From assembly GCA_902826835.1 (NCBI GenBank), contig CADEGH010000018.1:44690-108689 (forward strand): a stretch of 64,000 bases of DNA. Reading direction: 5' to 3'. The notes under the pieces were generated by a model. It had not been told where the DNA came from, ran no database searches, and was given only the letters and a program-made list of their open reading frames with translations. The stretch is from an uncultured bacterium. Lineage in GTDB: Bacteria; Planctomycetota; GCA-002687715. The stretch's first letter is position 1; every line of letters starts with the position of its first letter. Made by a program: the position numbers and the translations under genes. Of this stretch, positions 62,859-64,000 are shown piece by piece.

Positions 62859-63286
62859 GGCAAAACCTCCATTTCTCTTAATAATTTCTCGGCATCCTGA
62901 AGTACATCCTTGAGATCACCGGGCCTAAAAGTCACGGACTGATAGTCAGCCGAGGTACGCTGCCCCCGGAGGCTGTTGAAAAGCTTCAACAGCTTCGGAT
63001 CTTTGAGGACATCGATCGCTCTCACGGCTAGCTCATGGTGACTGAAGCCAATCTCGTGGCCCTCGCCACGCAAAATTCCCCTATCCAAGAGCTCGGAGAG
63101 CAAAAGCCCACCGCGCTGCATGAAGGCTACAGCTAACCCCTGAAGTACCGCGTAGAAAGCCCGGCTGATCCCGGCGTCGACATGAGAAGTGGTTCCCTGC
63201 GAGAGCCTTTCTGCGGCCTCCAGGCTAGCCCGGCACTTCGCCCGTAAGGCCTTCTCCAGCTGATCCGCGGTGTTAGCTCTTGGCAT
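62849..63286 (-). CDS. HEPN-like domain protein (UPF0332 type), possible toxin
   Basis: A 145-residue helical protein from the ATG at 63286. The central pattern HVDAGISRAFYAVLQGLAVA, then MQRGG, FSHHELAVRAI and LFNSLRGQRTSADYQS matches UPF0332/HEPN proteins (SRAYYAVFHA, G, SHxG, RxxADY). Many HEPN toxins are RNases with a R-x4-6-H motif. Here the matching place reads RGQRTSADY with no histidine, so nuclease activity is uncertain. It is the first gene of a three-gene operon and starts 39 bases after the strong inverted repeat at 63326-63372. Confidence 0.65.
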   Translation of the reverse strand: MPRANTADQLEKALRAKCRASLEAAERLSQGTTSHVDAGISRAFYAVLQGLAVAFMQRGGLLLSELLDRGILRGEGHEIGFSHHELAVRAIDVLKDPKLLKLFNSLRGQRTSADYQSVTFRPGDLKDVLQDAEKLLREMEVLPCS

Positions 63287-63325
63287 TTTTTGTTCGCCCT
63301 CACCATCCGTGCGCACTAACCGCAC

Positions 63326-63372
63326 AGTAGCTGGGGGGCTGCTACGCAAAGCGTAGCAGCCCCCCAGCTACT
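63326..63372. repeat. Perfect 22-bp inverted repeat with 3-bp loop
   Basis: The arms are 63326-63347 and 63351-63372, separated by AAA. All 22 positions pair, and the arm starts AGTAGCTGGGGGGCT. No T-run follows on either strand, so it is not a standard intrinsic terminator. It sits just upstream of the HEPN-like gene and would form a long hairpin in that transcript if transcription starts to its right. Confidence 0.9.
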
Positions 63373-63694
63373 ATCAAGTGAAGCAAAACTCCAAGGTAAT
63401 CGGAACCCATCTGAGCCGCGCTGCCAACCCCATCCGATGGCATCGATCGGGTCCTTACCCTCCCAACCGGCCCGCGCGAGAGTCTACCGACCGCCAGGGA
63501 GGGCTAATCCTGATTCGAGCCAGGCACGCGCCACCAGGCGCAGTTTTCCTAAGTCGCTTCAGATTCACAACTTAAGACAATACTGCAAGGCGTGCGAGTC
63601 AGTCGGTCAATTCCGCCGAGCCCTGCAAGTGGCATAGAATGAAAGACCGGAGCAGCGGCTGGTAATTTCGCTCCGCCCCTTCGTGAGGAACGCT
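63373..63694. other. Gap between the inverted repeat and the DUF3037 gene
   Basis: This 322-bp stretch contains an AT-richer part near 63550-63600. Short open frames exist but have no family pattern. It should carry the promoter for the HEPN-like operon or the DUF3037 gene. I see no clear -35/-10 pair. Confidence 0.35.
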
Positions 63695-64000
63695 GTGCCC
63701 ACCTCCTCAACCACCCACGATCTCGTCGCGCCCGTGGCCCATCGCGGCCACTACAGCCTGATACAGTATTGTCCCGACGTCTCCCGCGCCGAGGTGGCCA
63801 ACGTCGGCGTCCTCCTCTTCTGCCCGTCCCGGGCCTTCATCGAAGCCCGAAACCAATCTCGATGTCTCCCGCATCCACCGATTCTTCCCCGATTTCACGT
63901 TGAACAAGAAGCTGCTGGGAGCAACTCTGCGCGACGTGCCGGAGCGCGTACACGTCCGGCCACCCCATGGAAGCGGGCAGACGGTGACCCTTCCCGGTTG
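63695..64000 (+). pseudogene. DUF3037-family gene, frameshifted and cut by the window edge
   Basis: From a GTG at 63695 with AGGA upstream, the frame reads HRGHYSLIQYCPDVSRAEVA, then NVGVLLFCPSRAFIEAR, the DUF3037 N-terminal pattern (Y-x-x-I-x-Y-x-P-D, E-x-x-N-V-G-V-x-L). After about 63850 the family pattern continues only in the +1 frame: TNLDVSRIHRFFPDFTLNKK, then LLGATLRDVPERVHV. So one base has been gained, or two lost, near 63845-63852. It may be a true pseudogene or a sequencing error. DUF3037 genes are often found beside a HipA-like kinase gene, which would lie outside the window. Confidence 0.65.

Noticed and set aside
63378..63575. A 65-codon plus-strand frame between the inverted repeat and the DUF3037 gene
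   Set aside because: It has no ribosome-binding site, no family pattern and Arg/Pro-rich composition typical of non-coding frames.
1..64000. CRISPR arrays, tRNA and rRNA genes, and insertion sequences
   Set aside because: I looked for regularly spaced direct repeats, cloverleaf-type sequences, rRNA segments and transposase motifs and found none I could support.

Overview
The window is about 64 kb of GC-rich bacterial DNA, densely packed with genes. Most genes lie in long same-strand runs whose start and stop codons overlap (ATGA, GTGA or TGATG), which implies operons with coupled translation. Several traits together suggest a member of the Planctomycetota or a similar deep Gram-negative lineage: large TPR lipoprotein secretins, fused PilM-PilN proteins, TMTC-like TPR membrane proteins, a sulfatase-fold protein with a TPR tail, and many large secreted proteins of unknown function. 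This placement is an inference; no rRNA gene or other phylogenetic marker was analysed.

1-14.1 kb (minus strand): an operon for a type II secretion / type IV pilus-like apparatus. In transcription order it encodes a double-FHA membrane protein, a PilM-PilN fusion, a PilO-like protein, a large TPR protein with a concanavalin-like tail, a GspG-type pseudopilin, a GspH-type pseudopilin with a LamG-like domain, and a giant GspK-like protein that runs off the left edge. 14.2-19.7 kb (minus): a TMTC-like membrane protein, an asparagine-synthetase-like amidotransferase and a HAD phosphatase. 19.7-22.6 kb (minus): TPR-secretin lipoprotein 1 with its own promoter. 22.6-30.7 kb (minus): two TPR envelope proteins, an ExbB-ExbD-ExbD energising unit and a sulfatase-fold protein with TPRs. 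30.8-37.4 kb (minus): a second apparatus set, with another PilM-PilN fusion, a PilO-like protein, a PilP-position protein with an Fn3-like domain, and TPR-secretin lipoprotein 2. No GspE/PilB ATPase or GspF/PilC platform protein is in the window.

37.5-41 kb: a family 4 uracil-DNA glycosylase, a family 2 glycosyltransferase and a lipoprotein built of repeated modules. 41-52.3 kb: two complete peptide-type ABC importers (binding protein, two permeases, two ATPases each) arranged head to head. 52.3-61.5 kb: a secreted nidogen-like protein, a zinc-ribbon protein, a second TMTC-like protein, ridA, coaD, metG and an NtrY-like histidine kinase.

61.5-64 kb looks different: lower GC, gaps, a perfect 22-bp inverted repeat and a frameshifted DUF3037 gene. 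It also holds a compact three-gene operon encoding a HEPN-like protein, an unknown small protein and a SecB-like chaperone. This order matches toxin-antitoxin-chaperone modules and is the best candidate for an undescribed system here. The second candidate is the pseudopilus operon, in which several structural proteins carry LamG, concanavalin-like or Fn3-like domains.
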